Positions 8,496-17,155 of a stretch of 64,000 nt of DNA are shown piece after piece. Each line of letters starts with the position of its first letter. Position 1 is the first letter of the stretch. The notes under the pieces are model-generated. The model did not search any database. It worked only from the letters and a program-made list of their open reading frames with translations, and was not told the DNA's origin. The DNA comes from CAVSUZ01 sp963791885 (GTDB lineage Bacteria; Pseudomonadota; Alphaproteobacteria; Acetobacterales; Acetobacteraceae): contig CAWBUL010000005.1 in the NCBI GenBank assembly GCA_963791885.1, forward strand, positions 1,426,001 to 1,490,000, in the 5' to 3' direction. A program made the translations under genes and the position numbers.

Positions 8496-8800
8496 ATGTC
8501 TCTCTGGGAATTATATCGCTCGAACCGCGACGATATCGCGCCGCTATTGGCGCCTCTTGGTTCCGTTCTGGTGGGCCTGGGCACGGTGCTCGTTGGCGGG
8601 CTGGTGGCCAGGGCAGCGCTACGTCAGGCGCGGACGGCGACTGAGCAGGCCAAGATCGCCACCGAGGTAGCGCGTATTGCCAATCGCCAGGCCGAGACCG
8701 CTGCTGGTAGGCACGAAGAGCAGACAAGGGCCGACCGGCAGCGGCGAATCACCGATACGTTCAGTAAGTCAGTGGAGCAGCTCGCCATCTGGTTGCCATC
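8496..8800 (+). pseudogene. Membrane/coiled-coil N-terminal fragment
   Basis: From ATG 8496 the frame reads MSLWELYRSNRDDIAPLLAP, a hydrophobic helix (VLVGLGTVLVGGLVARAAL), then a helical stretch AEQAK/IATEVARIANRQAET and HEEQTRADRQRRITDTFSKS. This is the conserved start of a family of membrane-anchored proteins that often continue into pentapeptide repeats. After VEQLA (about 8800) the similarity stops and the frame runs into a DUF4236 gene. It is interpreted as a truncated remnant. Confidence 0.5.
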
Positions 8801-8861
8801 GACTTCAAGCCAGCAAGCAAACTCATCTCGGCCGCTGCGTTGCAGGCGTTCACGTAGGGCG

Positions 8862-9145
8862 GTGCCCTTTCGCTTCCGCCGCAGCATCCGCCACGCACCA
8901 GGCATCAAGCTGAACGTCGGCAAGCACGGCGCGTCCACCTCGGCCGGCGCGCGCGCCGAGCACACTGCCACGCCAGGACGACTGTCGGCGTGCCTGGCAG
9001 CGGCATATCCTATCCGACCACGACACGCCGACGCTCGCCGCACGTCACCTTCGGATCGTCGCTCTTCGGCGCTGCGATCGCGCTGGCTCTGCTGTGGTGG
9101 TTCGGGTGGCTGTACGCCGGCGCGAAGATCGCGGATGGGGGATAA
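8862..9145 (+). pseudogene. DUF4236-domain membrane protein, frameshifted
   Basis: The GTG at 8862 begins PFRFRRSIRHAPGIKLNVGK and then HGASTSAGARAEH, the DUF4236 signature. The frame must then shift by one base near 8960 to continue as RTTVGVPGSGISYPTTTR, then a hydrophobic helix (FGAAIALALLWWFGWLYAGA), ending at TAA 9143-9145. With the shift repaired the protein would be about 94 aa: a small beta domain plus one membrane helix. Its function is unknown. It may be real decay or a sequence error. Confidence 0.55.
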
Positions 9146-9716
9146 AACCGCGCCGACTTGGCGCGCTTCCTCGGGCAGGCGTCCGACGCTTCTCATTCCG
9201 CCATCGTGGCAGCGGCCGGAAGTATTGTCGGCAAGGTGGCAACGTGGCGTTGCTTGCGTTGGGCAAGTCGCAGCGGCGCTCAGCGCAAATCGGCGCTCAG
9301 CGACTTGCCGATGACTGCGGCATAACGAGCGTTATGGAAAGTCCGCGGGCCGCTGTTGTGCGGCGGTTTAGGCCATGATCGCGTGGTATAGTCGCCGAAC
9401 GACTTCCTTTTCACCGACTTTGCTCCAATCCAGCGCTACTCGATTAGCAAGGCTTGGTGAATAATCGTAAACCTCCTTCCTCGTCACGTCATACCAGATA
9501 GGCAGCACGACCGATTCCTGTTGCAGCAACTCGCGCGTGAAGACCGAGTCAAACTCGGTCTTTGTCCAGCCCACGTTGGACAAAAAGTGCTTGCTTAAAA
9601 TGAGGATACATTTCTTGGTGTTCTTCAGTCCTCGCTCCACGGATTCGCGAAGGTTATCTCCCACTTTTAGTGAGAATTCGTCATACCACATGACCCTGCC
9701 CCCAAACTGTCCTCAC

Positions 9717-10574
9717 TCATAACCAGAATCCGTTCTGGTTGTGGTCCGTCCTGGACCGGGTTGCGAACTCGTTCGGAGTAAGTCCACGCAGGCTGGTGTG
9801 GGGCCGATGGGCATTATAGTCGGCCCGCCAAGCTTCGATGATCCTCCGGGCTGCGGGCAAGCCCTGGAAGACGTGCTCATTGAGGCATTCGTCGCGCAAG
9901 CGACCGTTCAGGCTCTCGACGAATGCGTTCTGCACTGGCTTGCCGGGGGCGATGTAGTGCCAGCCGACACCGCGATCTTGCCGCCAACTCAGCACCACAT
10001 GCGACGTCAGCTCGGTCCCGTTGTCGCTGACCACCAGCAAGGGGGCGCCGCGCCGTTCTACGATGTGATTGAGTTCGCGCACCACCCTGCGACCGGACAG
10101 CGATGTATCCACCACCAGCGCCAGGCATTCGCGGGTGAAGTCGTCCACCACCACAAGCACCCGAAAGCGGCGGCCGTCGGCCAGTACGTCGGAGACGAAG
10201 TCCAGGCTCCAGCGCTGGTTCGGACCCTGTGGCAACGTCATTGGCGCGCGCGTTCCCAAAGCCCGCTTGCGACCGCCACGCCGCCGCACAACCAGTCGTT
10301 CCTCGCGGTAGAGCCGGAACAGCTTCTTGTGATTTAGCATGATCCCTTCTCGCCGCAGCAGAATATGCAAACGCCGATATCCGAACCGGCGCCGCTCGGC
10401 CGCCAACGCGCGGAGCCGCGTGCGAACCGCAGCGTCGCCGCCACGGCGCGATAGGTAACGGAACACCTTCGGTGCAATGCTCAGCAGCGAACAGGCACGC
10501 CGCTGCGAATAGCTCTTCTCTTCAATCGCCCAGATCACAGCTTTCCGCCGCGAGCCGGGCGTCAGAAGTTTTTT
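9717..10574 (-). CDS. IS3-family transposase OrfB (catalytic part)
   Basis: This frame carries the rve integrase core: RWSLDFVSDVL (first Asp), LVVSDNGTELTS (second Asp) and NAFVESLNGRLRDECLN (Glu), preceded by the RRFGYRRLHILLRREG motif of IS407-type elements. It has no good start of its own and is expected to be made as an OrfAB fusion by a -1 frameshift on the run of six A residues at 10569-10574. It ends HNQNGFWL. It appears intact. Confidence 0.9.
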   Translation of the reverse strand, partial: KKLLTPGSRRKAVIWAIEEKSYSQRRACSLLSIAPKVFRYLSRRGGDAAVRTRLRALAAERRRFGYRRLHILLRREGIMLNHKKLFRLYREERLVVRRRGGRKRALGTRAPMTLPQGPNQRWSLDFVSDVLADGRRFRVLVVVDDFTRECLALVVDTSLSGRRVVRELNHIVERRGAPLLVVSDNGTELTSHVVLSWRQDRGVGWHYIAPGKPVQNAFVESLNGRLRDECLNEHVFQGLPAARRIIEAWRADYNAHRPHTSLRGLTPNEFATRSRTDHNQNGFWL

Positions 10575-10828
10575 CCCAAGGCTTCCTTCAGCGTCGCCAC
10601 ATCCAGCACCGATTCCGCCAGCAGCTTCTTCAGCTTGCGGTTCTCCTCTTCCAGAGCCTTCAGTCTCTTGGCGTCCGAGATCTCCATCCCGCCGTAGCGC
10701 GATCGCCAATTGTAGAACGTCGCGTCGCTGATCCCGTGCTTGCGGCACAGCTCCGTTACCGGCAGTCCTGCCTGATGGTCTTTCAGCACACCGATGATCT
10801 GCTCCTCAGTGAACCGGCTCTTCCTCAT
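10562..10828 (-). CDS. IS3-family OrfA
   Basis: The 88-aa product starts MRKSRFTEEQIIGVLKDHQA and contains a helix-turn-helix (TELCRKHGISDATFYNWRSR) followed by a leucine-zipper-like coiled coil (LKALEEENRKLKKLL). It binds the IS ends and supplies the N-terminus of the OrfAB fusion. The slippery A6 run lies just before its stop. Confidence 0.9.
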   Translation of the reverse strand: MRKSRFTEEQIIGVLKDHQAGLPVTELCRKHGISDATFYNWRSRYGGMEISDAKRLKALEEENRKLKKLLAESVLDVATLKEALGKNF

Positions 10829-11407
10829 CTTCCGTCTCCTGGCGGGAACGGACTCTAGCTCAGAGCGGGGACATTTCAGGGGGCAGGGTCACACACGGGG
10901 CACATTAGCTGTTGCAAGCCGACTGCGACGTGTTTGGCGACGGCCTCTTTATCCCGCGAATCATGGCAGACGAACGCAAGTGGAGTTTCGCGCATCACCC
11001 TATTGCGGACGTAGTCCGCTCCCCTCACTGACAGCCATATTGATCTTGCTCTGCATTGCCCTTCGAGTTGCGCGATTTCAGGCCCAGAGAAGTCATCCTC
11101 GGAATATATATAAACCCGCTTTGAGAATTTTGAATACGACGACCCGACGCAGCCAAGGTCAATCTGGCCAACGTTGGTCATAGTTATGAGGACGTCGCTC
11201 GCTTGGGCGAGTGCTTCTGAAAGCTTGTTGATGAGGTCGCCGCATATGCGCAAGTGGTCTTGGTGTAACGGAACATAATATACGGCGAACTTCGCTGCGG
11301 AATATGTCTCTATTCCGACTTTAACTACTATGTCGATCATTGCCGGAGCGCACTGCCACGTGAAGTGGCAGGTCAGAGCGTTTGCAAAGTCTACATCAAA
11401 ATATTCC

Positions 11408-11998
11408 TTAAGCGTGGCCACGTGAGTATCCGCTGGCTAATCTTGAAATCGTCGCCCGGCCCACGTTGTAGCTTTTCGCCAGTTCCTTGAGCGTTGCGCC
11501 CTGCGCCCGCCGCCGCCGTGCTTCCTTCTGCCGCTGCGGGGTGAGCTTCGGTGGTCGGCCCATGTGCTGGCCGCGCGCCTTCGCCCGCTCGCGGCCTTCC
11601 GCCGTGCGGGTGCGGATAAGGTCGCGCTCCACGTCCGCCAGGCCGCCGAGAACGGCAATCATCAGCCGCCCGGTACTGGTGGCTGTGTCCGCCCACGGCT
11701 CCGCCAGTGAGCGGAATTGCGCCTTGGCGTCCACGATCTGCTTGACGATGGCGAACAGGTCAAAGGTGCTGCGCGCCAGCCGGTCAATGCGCGTCACCGT
11801 CACTACGTCGCCGGGGCCGATGGCTTTCAACAGCTTCAACAGTTCGCGCCGGTCGGCCCGCGCGCCCGTCACCTTCTCGCGGAAAATCTGGGTGCATCCC
11901 GCCGCGCGTAGCTGGTCAAGCTGCGCGCCAAGCGTCTGGCCGTAGGTGCTGACGCGGGCATAGCCAAGGCGGCGGTTTTGCGGGTTCTTTTCGGGCAT
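11408..11998 (-). CDS. Serine recombinase (resolvase/invertase family)
   Basis: The 196-aa protein has the catalytic serine in GYARVST (near residue 17), arginines in VTRIDRLARST, the conserved GLADVERDLIRTRTAEG helix and a C-terminal helix-turn-helix (ATLKELAKSYNVGRATISRL). Lengths and domains match Tn3-type resolvases and Hin-like invertases. It is commonly found on transposons and plasmids. Here it stands alone upstream of the TIR gene, whose GTG start falls within its last codons. No res site was identified. Confidence 0.88.
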   Translation of the reverse strand: MPEKNPQNRRLGYARVSTYGQTLGAQLDQLRAAGCTQIFREKVTGARADRRELLKLLKAIGPGDVVTVTRIDRLARSTFDLFAIVKQIVDAKAQFRSLAEPWADTATSTGRLMIAVLGGLADVERDLIRTRTAEGRERAKARGQHMGRPPKLTPQRQKEARRRRAQGATLKELAKSYNVGRATISRLASGYSRGHA

Positions 11999-12060
11999 AT
12001 CTTATGAGACAGCGTAACCCCGCTGACATCATGGGGTCAATGGAAATGCCCGAAAGTCTT

Positions 12061-13729
12061 GCAGACCGTGTGGAAACGCGCTGCGTGGCGAAGACGATCC
12101 CGATTTGGCCGATCGAGATGGATGAGCGGTATCGTGTGATCTTTCAGATTGCTCCGGAATCATGCTGTGACTCTCGGGGAGCGGCTCCGTTCGTTGCTTT
12201 TGTCCCGCAAGGGACCTCCCGAGCGTCTCAATCCGGCACGACCTTCACCACCAACATCAACGCATCGAACGGGACAAGATTGAGCACCCGCCTGATGTTG
12301 TAGGCAAGCGCGGTCAAGCTGAACTCAGCTCGAACCTTCTCCAGACGTCGCATCAGAAATGCACCCTGATGCATCCACTGTTTGATCGTGCCGAATGGGT
12401 GCTCGACCGACTCGCGGCGCCGGTCAAGAACGTCTGGGCGTTGCGCCAGCCGAGCCGCCATCCGGTCCAACACCGCCTCATTCTCCAGCCGTGATACCGA
12501 GCGAAACCGATTGCCCGTGCATCGCGGCCGCAAGACACAATCGGGGCAGGCAGCACGGTTGGCATAATTGATCTTCTTCAGCCCGCGAAGCATCGATGAT
12601 GAATAGGGGTGAAGGCGTTGCCCGGCGGGACAGATCATGCTGTCCGTCTCCGCCTCATATGTGAATTCGTCCTTGCGGAACAGACCTTCCCTGACCGAAG
12701 GACCGCGCTGCGGTCGCGGCACATAGGGCACCATGCCCGCCTTTTCGCAGGCCTCGATATCCTCGATCTTGAAATAACCTTTGTCGGCGACGACGTCGAT
12801 CGTCTCGACGCCAAGGATCTCCTTCGCCGGTTCGGCGGTCCCCGTCAGCAGGCCCATATCGACCACCTGGTTGGTGACCTGCTGTTCGACGATCAGCTTA
12901 TGCTTGATATCGACCGCGATCTGCACGTTGTCACCAACGGCAACGTGCGTGTGCGCTGCCATTGCACGGCTGTCGGGATCGGTCAGCGAGATCTGATTCT
13001 CCCCAGTCCGGTCCAGCTCTGCCAGCATCGCCTTGCAGCGCTCGCGCCGCTGACGAACCGCAGCGATCTTCTCCGCCAGGTTCTCGACCCGTGCGCCTCT
13101 TGTCCCCCGCTCGGCAGCATCGCTCCGGTCGAGGCGCTGAAGGTAATCGTCGAGCTTCTCATCCGCCAGCTTGATGAACTCGGTCAGCGAGGCACGGGTG
13201 AAATTGCGGTCCTTGTTGTTGACTGCCTTGATCCGTGTGCCATCCACCGCCAGCAGCTCGCGGCCGAACAGGTCCAGTTGCTTGCACAGCAACACGAACT
13301 GGCGGAACACTGGGCGGAACGCCGTGCGGTTGTCGCGGCGGAAGTCGGCGACGGTCTTAAAGTCCGGCTTGAGATGGCGCAGCAGCCAGATCACCTCGAC
13401 ATTGCGGTGGGTCTCGGCTTCCAGCCGACGGCTTGAGCGGATGTGGTTCAGATAACCGTAGATATAGAGCTTGAGCAGATCGCCGGGGAGATAGCTTGGA
13501 CGGCCGGTCTCCTTCGGTTCGACGCGCGCGAAGCCCGCGCCCGCAAGATCGAGCCCGTCCACAAAAGCCTCGATGAAGCGCACCGGGTTGTCGGGGCCGA
13601 CATAGTCGTCCAGGGATTCGGGCAACAGCAGAAGCTGGGATCGGTCATGGCCGGTGATGTGCGGCATGTCGGGATTCTAGCGTAGCGCGCGTCGCGCCGG
13701 AATCAGCATGGGGTTTTCACACGGTCTGC
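12061..13729 (-). mobile_element. IS1182-family insertion sequence
   Basis: Inverted ends gcagaccgtgtggaaac (12061-12077) and its complement (13713-13729) match at 16 of 17 positions and bracket a single transposase gene. No certain target duplication is seen. Total 1,669 bp. Confidence 0.8.
12228..13667 (-). CDS. IS1182-family transposase
   Basis: The 479-aa protein begins MPHITGHDRSQLLLLPESLD and has the IS1182 hallmarks: YGYLNHIRSSRRLEAE, LLAVDGTRIKAVNNKD (first catalytic Asp), ETIDVVADKGYFKIEDIEAC (second Asp), a Cys-rich segment (AACPDCVLRPRC) and a C-terminal ESVEHPFGTIKQWM with the catalytic Glu. It is full length, with no visible defect. Confidence 0.92.
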   Translation of the reverse strand: MPHITGHDRSQLLLLPESLDDYVGPDNPVRFIEAFVDGLDLAGAGFARVEPKETGRPSYLPGDLLKLYIYGYLNHIRSSRRLEAETHRNVEVIWLLRHLKPDFKTVADFRRDNRTAFRPVFRQFVLLCKQLDLFGRELLAVDGTRIKAVNNKDRNFTRASLTEFIKLADEKLDDYLQRLDRSDAAERGTRGARVENLAEKIAAVRQRRERCKAMLAELDRTGENQISLTDPDSRAMAAHTHVAVGDNVQIAVDIKHKLIVEQQVTNQVVDMGLLTGTAEPAKEILGVETIDVVADKGYFKIEDIEACEKAGMVPYVPRPQRGPSVREGLFRKDEFTYEAETDSMICPAGQRLHPYSSSMLRGLKKINYANRAACPDCVLRPRCTGNRFRSVSRLENEAVLDRMAARLAQRPDVLDRRRESVEHPFGTIKQWMHQGAFLMRRLEKVRAEFSLTALAYNIRRVLNLVPFDALMLVVKVVPD

Positions 13730-13869
13730 TTGAATTATGCATAGGTCATTGGCAGCGGCCGGGCCGTGGACGTGCCGGATTTGTCCGAGACGGAAAACCG
13801 GAAGTGCAGCGTATTTGCAGAGTCTTGTCATATTTGAGTGGAGAGGACGGGCCGCTAGAAAGACGATGG

Positions 13870-14103
13870 CTGCCAAGTCAAGTAAACACTCAATACAGGC
13901 TTCGTGCGTTCTGCCGCCGGGAGATTGCGCAGTGGTCGATGAGCACGCTGCGCGAGCGCCTGGTGAAGATCGGCGCCAAGATCGTCCGGCACGGGCGTTC
14001 GATCACCTTCCAGATGGCAGAGGTGATGGTGCCGCGCGCGTTGTTCCAGAAAATCATGGACGCTATCGCGGCGCTGCGTCCACTGCCACCGGCCCGATGC
14101 TGA
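13870..14103 (+). pseudogene. IS1380-family transposase C-terminal fragment
   Basis: The frame reads FCRREIAQWSMSTLRERLVK, IGAKIVRHGRSITFQMAEVM and PRALFQKIMDAIAALR before the stop, which resembles the last 60-70 residues of IS1380 transposases. Everything upstream of about 13870 is unrelated, so only the tail survives. The IS1182 element may have inserted near or into it. Confidence 0.65.
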
Positions 14104-14351
14104 GGATTAGGGCCAGACTTGACCTATCTGACTGTCGGCAGGAGATGTGCGTTCCGATGCAGGCTTGTGGGTTATCGCTCTCACAGCGATTGTCGGCCAG
14201 TCGACAGGGCTCCAGCCGTCTTCCCGGTGATCTCACCGTTGCTGAACGCCCGGTTCGGTGGCTATCCTGTGATCTTGGTGGCTCATCCGGGGAATGCCGG
14301 ATCAAGTCACAAAACAATGCGCGTGCACGCCACGCGAACAGGGAGGGTCGG
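14104..14351. other. Intergenic region upstream of haloperoxidase-like gene
   Basis: No coding frame is supported here. It should contain the promoter of the downstream gene. I cannot assign -35/-10 boxes with confidence. Confidence 0.3.
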
Positions 14352-15581
14352 ATGATCCAAAATCGCAGCAGCTTGCTTGCTCTCTTGGCTGTGCTCGCCG
14401 CAGCACCAGCCGCATCTGCCAACGTTGTGACCGACTGGGACGAAATCGGTATCAAGGTTATCCAACCTCCCGGTCCTGTCCCGCCCATCCCATTCGGTAT
14501 TCTTTTTCGTGCTGTGGCAATGATGAACGTAGCCATGTTCGATGCGGTGAACCGCATCGAACCAGTTTACCAGTCGTACAAAATGCAGATCGAACCTTCG
14601 CCCGACACATCGCAAGATGCTGCTGCTGCATCAGCCGCCGCTCATGTGCTGATGCAGATCATTCCCGTCAATAACGTCCAGGCCACGCTGAACGATTATC
14701 TTACCAAGATACCTGAAAGCCCAGCGAAGGATCGTGGCGTCAAGCTGGGAGAAGAGGTCGCTGCGAAGATTGTCAACCTGCGTGCGAACGATGGATCAGA
14801 CACGCGAAATGCCTATCGACCAGTCACGCAACCGGGCAGGTACGTGCCGACTGCCTCTACGGTGGGCTGGGAAACGATCAACATGACACCGTTCGCTATG
14901 ACTAGTCCATCGCAGTTTCGTCCGGGGCCGCCGCCTGATCTGAAGAGCGACACTTGGGCGAATGACTACAATGAGATCAAGGAACTCGGTGAGAAAAACA
15001 GCACAAAGCGAACGGCAAGGCAGACGGAAGACGCACGGTTCTGGCTGACCACGGGACCGATAGCATCGCATCCGATGGAGCGACAGATCGTGATCGCCAA
15101 GAAGATGTCGGTAGTGGATAGCGCACGGTTTATGGCCATCGTGTCAATCGCTGAGGCGGATGCCGCCCAGGCTGTGTATGAGGCCAAGTGGAACTATATG
15201 TTCTGGCGGCCAATGACCGCCATTCGCAACGGTGACATCGATGATAATCCGGCGACGGAGAGAGACGCCACCTGGGAGCCAATCGACAACACGCCGCTGC
15301 ATCCCGAATACCCTTGCGCCCACTGCATCATCAGCACGGCAGTGGCAACAGCAATCGAGAAGATGCTTGGCACGGCGGAAATACCTGAGGTGGCGATCAC
15401 CACACCGACAGCGCCGGGTGTCACCCATCGCTTTACGAACCTGAACGCCTTAACCGAAGAGATCGCAATGGCTCGAATTTATGCCGGCTTCCACTATCGC
15501 AATTCGACAGTGGTGGGACGTGATATGGGACGCAAGATCGGGGTTTACGTTGTCACGAACGTGATGCAACCGTTGAATTGA
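14352..15581 (+). CDS. Exported vanadium haloperoxidase/PAP2-family protein
   Basis: ATG 14352 is preceded by GGGAGG. The 409-aa product has a signal peptide (about residues 1-23, LLALLAVLAAAPAASA). The three phosphate/vanadate-site motifs can be read: K-x6-RP in KWNYMFWRP, PCAHC where many members have PSGH, and ARIYAGFHYRNS with R-x5-H, followed by GRDMG. Family members are acid phosphatases or vanadium-dependent haloperoxidases acting in the periplasm or outside the cell. The Cys-Ala replacement of Ser-Gly in motif 2 leaves the His in place. It stands alone between IS remnants. The activity (phosphatase or haloperoxidase) cannot be decided from the sequence. Confidence 0.82.
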   Translation: MIQNRSSLLALLAVLAAAPAASANVVTDWDEIGIKVIQPPGPVPPIPFGILFRAVAMMNVAMFDAVNRIEPVYQSYKMQIEPSPDTSQDAAAASAAAHVLMQIIPVNNVQATLNDYLTKIPESPAKDRGVKLGEEVAAKIVNLRANDGSDTRNAYRPVTQPGRYVPTASTVGWETINMTPFAMTSPSQFRPGPPPDLKSDTWANDYNEIKELGEKNSTKRTARQTEDARFWLTTGPIASHPMERQIVIAKKMSVVDSARFMAIVSIAEADAAQAVYEAKWNYMFWRPMTAIRNGDIDDNPATERDATWEPIDNTPLHPEYPCAHCIISTAVATAIEKMLGTAEIPEVAITTPTAPGVTHRFTNLNALTEEIAMARIYAGFHYRNSTVVGRDMGRKIGVYVVTNVMQPLN

Positions 15582-15662
15582 AGGAGAGAAGCCGCACTCG
15601 GGCCATCTTGCTCCCGATGACTGGTTGTTCCGCGCTTATGTTTAGTTTACAGAATTGTTGAA

Positions 15663-15857
15663 TTACGCAACGTCTGGCGGCTCGATCACGCGCGCAGCGT
15701 CACCCTTCGCGCTTTCATGAACCCCGGATAGGGCGAAGCGGATCAGCACCTTTTGGTAGGTGGCGGCGCGGGCCTCGTCGCCGTCGCTGCCCGCGTGTGC
15801 GGCCTCTAGCTCAGCAAACAGCGCGTCGGCAAGGGCGTGCAACTCGGCGGCGGTCAT
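15663..15857 (-). CDS. Small hypothetical protein (64 aa)
   Basis: ATG 15857 starts MTAAELHALADALFAELEAA; the product is acidic, helical and Ala-rich, and ends IEPPDVA. It lies downstream of the exonuclease gene on the same strand, with about 110 bases between them. No family is recognised. Small helical proteins like this are common in prophage-derived clusters. Confidence 0.4.
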   Translation of the reverse strand: MTAAELHALADALFAELEAAHAGSDGDEARAATYQKVLIRFALSGVHESAKGDAARVIEPPDVA

Positions 15858-15970
15858 GACGCTGGCTCCTGCTGCGCTCGTCGGGATAGTATGGTGTCAC
15901 ACGGGCAAGGCGGACAACCGATAGCTGCGGAATTCTTGATATATGCGAAGTGCTGCGAGGTTGACCGGAA

Positions 15971-16498
15971 TCACGTTGCATCGCTTCCCGCGATGTGGCG
16001 CAGTATAAGGGCGTTGCGCAACGCATCCGGCCCGGCGCGGTGAACGGTCGGAACTTTCGCCCACACCTCGGCCTCGGCTTTCACCCACGCGATATCGGGA
16101 CGCCTGCCGCATCTGACGGCCAAGCCCCACGCGATACCGTCCAAGTCTTCGAGCGTCGGCACTGCCACTTGCCCTGCCAGCATCGAGAGCCAACGGCTAT
16201 CAAAGGGCGGATTGTCGGAAATAACCAGCTTGGCCGCGAGTGCCGCTGCCAGCTTCGCCCAAACGGTATTCGGCGGCTCCCCTTCGCTGTCCAGCAGCGC
16301 CCGGCTAATCCCGTGAACCGCTTCGCTGGCAGGCGACCAGATGGAGCCCTCAAGCCATGCCGCCTCGGGGCGGATTAGCCATGCGCGCGCTGTGCCGGTT
16401 GCTGCATCGGCAATGCCGACTTCAATCGGATAGCCGTTCTCAAGCGCCGATGCCTCAAAGTCGATGCACACAGGAGCTTGTCCAGCATCGATGATCAA
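15971..16498 (-). CDS. DnaQ-like 3'-5' exonuclease (DEDDh)
   Basis: The TTG at 16498 overlaps the TGA of the preceding gene, which argues for translational coupling and sets the 175-aa product. Motif I is CIDFEAS (Asp13, Glu15), motif II is SDNPPFDSRW, and motif III HRAGPDA gives the His-x4-Asp of DEDDh exonucleases. These enzymes trim 3' ends of DNA or RNA. The stand-alone form without a polymerase domain and the small neighbours suggest a phage or plasmid origin. All catalytic residues are present. Confidence 0.72.
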   Translation of the reverse strand: MIIDAGQAPVCIDFEASALENGYPIEVGIADAATGTARAWLIRPEAAWLEGSIWSPASEAVHGISRALLDSEGEPPNTVWAKLAAALAAKLVISDNPPFDSRWLSMLAGQVAVPTLEDLDGIAWGLAVRCGRRPDIAWVKAEAEVWAKVPTVHRAGPDALRNALILRHIAGSDAT

Positions 16499-16746
16499 CT
16501 GAGGTCGGGTTTCGGCGGGTCGTCGTCGGTGCCGTAGCTCTTGATGCCAAGGCGCTTGTTCTCGGCAAGCGCCGCATCCTTGGCGTCGCCGAAGGCGCGT
16601 TGCGCGATCTCGGCGACACGCTCGGGCCGCGTCTCGAAAAATGAATGGTCGGCACCGGGCGGAAAAACCCACAGCGTATCCATCTCCGGCGCGTCGTCGG
16701 CGTATTTGGCAAGAGAATGTGCACAGACGTCCCAGTAATATGGCAC
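16495..16746 (-). CDS. Hypothetical protein (83 aa) upstream of exonuclease
   Basis: The GTG at 16746 begins PYYWDVCAHSLAKYADDAPE; the chain continues with ERVAEIAQRAFGDAKDAALA and ends DDDPPKPDLS. It is acidic and probably helical. Its TGA overlaps the TTG start of the exonuclease, so the two form an operon. No family is recognised. Confidence 0.45.
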   Translation of the reverse strand: MPYYWDVCAHSLAKYADDAPEMDTLWVFPPGADHSFFETRPERVAEIAQRAFGDAKDAALAENKRLGIKSYGTDDDPPKPDLS

Positions 16747-17155
16747 AGGACAGGAACGCTTAATGTCTATGCAGATGTAAGCTATCCTATGTTATCAAGT
16801 CTCTATCAAGACATCCAAACATGCATTAATGGAGCTATAGGCGAAGGAGTGTTTATATCCGCGATGACAGAACAGTATGAGACCGCGACTGCCGCTACCG
16901 AAGCTTTTCTCAGGGTATGTCTACCTGCGAAAGGCATCCAAGACCTTAGTCAAATCAGCGTTGGAGTACACGGAGAGACCGACGAAGGAGACTGGCATCC
17001 CGTCTAGGTCAAGCGTTCCGCCGCTTGCTGCTGCCGCATCCGTTTGGCGGCCTGTGCTGCGGTCGGAAAGGTTCAAGCATCATCCGTCCGGGCTGGCCTA
17101 TGCGTCCCCATTCGGCCGCGGTGAGCCGGGCATTATGGGTTCGGGTGACTGAGCC
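16747..17155. other. No firmly supported gene
   Basis: The first half is AT-richer than its surroundings. A possible short plus-strand frame from ATG 16789 (MLSSLYQDIQTCINGAIGEG) ends at 17007, but it lacks a ribosome binding site and known relatives. The rest shows nothing recognisable. Confidence 0.3.

Larger units (their letters stand above)
9691..10891 (-). mobile_element. IS3-family (IS407-like) insertion sequence
   Basis: Terminal inverted repeats begin tgaccctgccccc at 9691 and at 10891 (reverse strand). The flanks show a 4-bp direct repeat, caca at 9687-9690 and 10892-10895; four bases is the usual duplication for the IS407 group. Length 1,201 bp with overlapping orfA/orfB. The intact ends and duplication point to a recent insertion. 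Confidence 0.92.
9368..11421 (-). pseudogene. TIR-domain protein gene split by an IS3-family element
   Basis: The N-terminal part (11421 down to 10892, GTG start) ends with TPLAFVCHDSRDKEAVAKHV and LQQLMCPV. The C-terminal part (9690 down to 9368) resumes VWYDEFSLKVGDNLRESVER and ends RRLYHAIMA. Removing the IS (9691-10891) and one copy of the 4-bp duplication caca gives one uninterrupted 282-aa frame. Residues about 147-282 form a TIR domain, with a candidate catalytic Glu in WTKTEFDSV. Residues 1-145 match no family I know and could be a sensor. TIR proteins hydrolyse or cyclise NAD in bacterial immunity. The gene overlaps the end of the upstream recombinase gene by 14 bases. It is inactive as it stands. 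Confidence 0.85.

Noticed and set aside
9368..11998. Thoeris-type defence system (TIR plus partner)
   Set aside because: No ThsA/SIR2 or Macro/SLOG effector gene is adjacent; the neighbours are a serine recombinase and IS elements, so only a lone TIR gene is supported.
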